DNA of 39,325 nucleotides from Roseomonas sp. (lineage in GTDB: Bacteria > Pseudomonadota > Alphaproteobacteria > Acetobacterales > Acetobacteraceae), in contig JADCEX010000084.1 of NCBI GenBank assembly GCA_020249825.1, forward strand, positions 1 through 39,325, given 5' to 3'. Position numbers and translations under genes: made by a program. This document shows, one piece after another, positions 38,318 through 39,325 of the stretch. The notes below the pieces were generated by a model. The model saw only the letters and a list, made by a program, of their open reading frames with translations, was not told the DNA's origin and did not search any database. Numbering within the stretch: position 1 is the first letter of the stretch; each line of letters starts with the position of its first letter.

Positions 38318-39000
38318 CTTGGCTTGCCCTTGGCGCGGGCGCGCTGTTTTTGCTTTTCCTGTTGCTGTGGGCTTTTGCCAATGCGCCGGTCGCGCGTGTG
38401 AAGCAATTCGGCGCGGTGGTGCTGGGTGCAATTGGCGCGGTGATCCTGCTGCTGGGGCTTTTCACCGCGCGCGGGCAGCAGGCGATTTTCGCGCTCGCTT
38501 TCTTCCTGCCCTTGTTGCTGCAATGGGCGCAGCGTTGGCGCACCAATAAGCGCTTTGGCGGCCCGGCGCCGCAAACCGGCGCGGCGAATAGTGTGGAGAC
38601 CGCCTTTCTGATCATGGCGCTTGACCATGATAGCGGGCGCATGACGGGCAGCGTGAAGGCAGGGCAATTCGCCGGGCGCGATCTGGCAGCGCTTGACCTG
38701 CCGGAGCTTCTGTTGCTGCTGGAAGAATGCCAAATCGCGGATATTGATTCCGTGGCGCTGCTGGAAGCCTGGCTTGATCGCGCCCATCCAGAATGGCGCA
38801 GTGAGCCTGCCGCCGAACCGCGCAGCGCTGCGATAACACGGGAAGAAGCGCTTGATATTCTTGGTTTGAAGGAAGGCGCGGATGAGGATGCGATACGTGC
38901 TGCGCATCGGCGCCTGATGAAAACGGCGCATCCCGATCAGGGTGGCAGCGCGTGGTTGGCCGCGCGCATCAATGCGGCGCGGGATTTGTTGTTGGGCTGA
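38314..39000 (+). CDS. Membrane-anchored J-domain protein (host)
   Basis: The 228-residue protein has two N-terminal membrane segments (LALGAGALFLLFLLLWAFAN and FGAVVLGAIGAVILLLGLFT), perhaps a third (AIFALAFFLPLLLQW), and a C-terminal J domain of the TIM14/DjlA sort: REEALDILGLKEGADEDAIR, AAHRRLMKTAHPDQGGS with the HPD motif. It would recruit DnaK to the membrane. Confidence 0.9.
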   Translation: MTWLALGAGALFLLFLLLWAFANAPVARVKQFGAVVLGAIGAVILLLGLFTARGQQAIFALAFFLPLLLQWAQRWRTNKRFGGPAPQTGAANSVETAFLIMALDHDSGRMTGSVKAGQFAGRDLAALDLPELLLLLEECQIADIDSVALLEAWLDRAHPEWRSEPAAEPRSAAITREEALDILGLKEGADEDAIRAAHRRLMKTAHPDQGGSAWLAARINAARDLLLG

Positions 39001-39001
39001 T

Positions 39002-39211
39002 TCAGCGCCGTGCTTCGCGCCGCGCAATCCAGGTGGTGGCCAGGAAAATCACCAGCGCGCCGGCATAGGTTGTCAGCGCCGGTTCCTCGCTGAAGACCAG
39101 CCAGCCCATCAGGCTGGCCCAGACCAGATCAAGAAACTTCACCGGCTGGGTCGCCGACATATCAGCCAGGCGGAAGGCTTCGGTCAGGAACCAATGACCA
39201 ACACTGCCTAG
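39002..39211 (-). pseudogene. EamA/DMT-family transporter, 3' fragment, disrupted by an IS
   Basis: On the minus strand the protein ends LLGSVGHWFLTEAFRLADMS, then ATQPVKFLDLVWASLMGWLV, then YAGALVIFLATTWIARREAR, a typical last part of an EamA-type transporter (final three helices). Upstream of LLGS the frame continues only into unrelated residues (NQATNFSS), so the gene is cut near 39212. It converges on the J-domain gene; the two stops are one base apart. Confidence 0.82.
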
Positions 39212-39325
39212 CAGGCTGCTGAAATTCGTAGCCTGATTTCCGTATTTATGATTCACTGTCCTCGCATTTGGTCGAGGTTGCGATGCGTGGCAATGATGCA
39301 GTGGCTGGTTCCCTGTTCAGCTATG
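39212..39325 (+). mobile_element. Left end of an IS5-type insertion sequence, running off the window
   Basis: Homology to the transporter stops at about 39212, next to CTAG (39208-39211), a tetranucleotide used as target by some IS5-family elements. Seventy bases later a transposase gene begins. The exact border and the terminal repeat cannot be fixed without the other end, which lies outside. Confidence 0.68.
39283..39325 (+). CDS. IS5-family transposase, first 14 residues
   Basis: The frame reads MRGNDAVAGSLFSY at the window end. The pattern MRG-x-D-x3-GSLFSY is a familiar start of IS5-type transposases whose next part is the DUF772/InsH-like N-terminal domain. The gene is cut by the window, so its completeness is unknown. 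Confidence 0.7.
   Translation, partial: MRGNDAVAGSLFSY

Noticed and set aside
1-39325. tRNA, rRNA or site-specific integrase genes
   Set aside because: None were seen. The phage ends lie in mgtC with a 5-bp duplication, so integration is by transposition and not at a tRNA.

Overview
The window holds one complete Mu-like transposable prophage of about 37.0 kb (256-37302) inside a high-GC, probably alphaproteobacterial chromosome. Protein style and host genes suggest Rhodospirillales/Acetobacteraceae, but this is inference from the sequence alone. The phage lies inside an mgtC/sapB-type gene. The mgtC frame runs to 255 and resumes in frame at 37303. A 5-bp direct repeat, ATCAC, flanks the element on both sides (251-255 and 37303-37307), and the element starts with TGT and ends with ACA, as expected for Mu-family transposition. 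Host genes follow on the right: a VWA-domain protein, a membrane-anchored J-domain protein, and the 3' end of an EamA-family transporter on the minus strand. That transporter is itself broken by the start of an IS5-type insertion sequence at the window edge.

Layout. (1) Left end, 256-464: phased 10-bp repeats and three 29-bp-spaced copies of a GACAAAAATTGGGTTTT-type motif, probably transposase sites. (2) Control region, 465-1707: an S24/HTH repressor (minus) facing a Ner-like regulator (plus), with two TTCCC-N5-GGGAA operators and five copies of a TTCCACCTTC decamer. (3) Early operon, 1685-9877: ParB-like protein, MuA transposase, MuB ATPase, two proteins carrying DnaA domain IV-like and domain I-like folds, Gam, a secreted-type thermonuclease, GemA and small unknowns. 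(4) A minus-strand moron for an exported cysteine protein (9880-10215). (5) A Mor-type activator (10284-10649). (6) Lysis cassette: M15 endolysin, holin-like protein, and overlapping Rz/Rz1 spanins. (7) Packaging and head genes: small and large terminase, an Acb2-type anti-CBASS protein, portal, MuF with a C-terminal nuclease-toxin-like domain, gpG, protease/scaffold, decoration and major capsid. (8) Tail and baseplate genes of a contractile myovirus, including a -1 frameshifted tail chaperone and a gp48 protein carrying an inserted adhesin-like module. (9) Tail fibre, its partner, and a small membrane protein. (10) Right-end accessory genes: a Dam-type methylase, then a three-gene cassette with its own promoter, operator and flanking terminators.

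How it fits together. The repressor/Ner switch controls early transposition genes. Mor probably activates the lysis and head operons, because an 18-bp dyad TGCGGAC-N4-GTCCGCA occurs just before the endolysin gene and again just before the head protease gene, 45.5 bp from the likely ATG in each case. Accessory genes (Acb2, MuF toxin domain, Dam, exported moron, right-end cassette) are the parts most likely to affect host defence and lysogen fitness.
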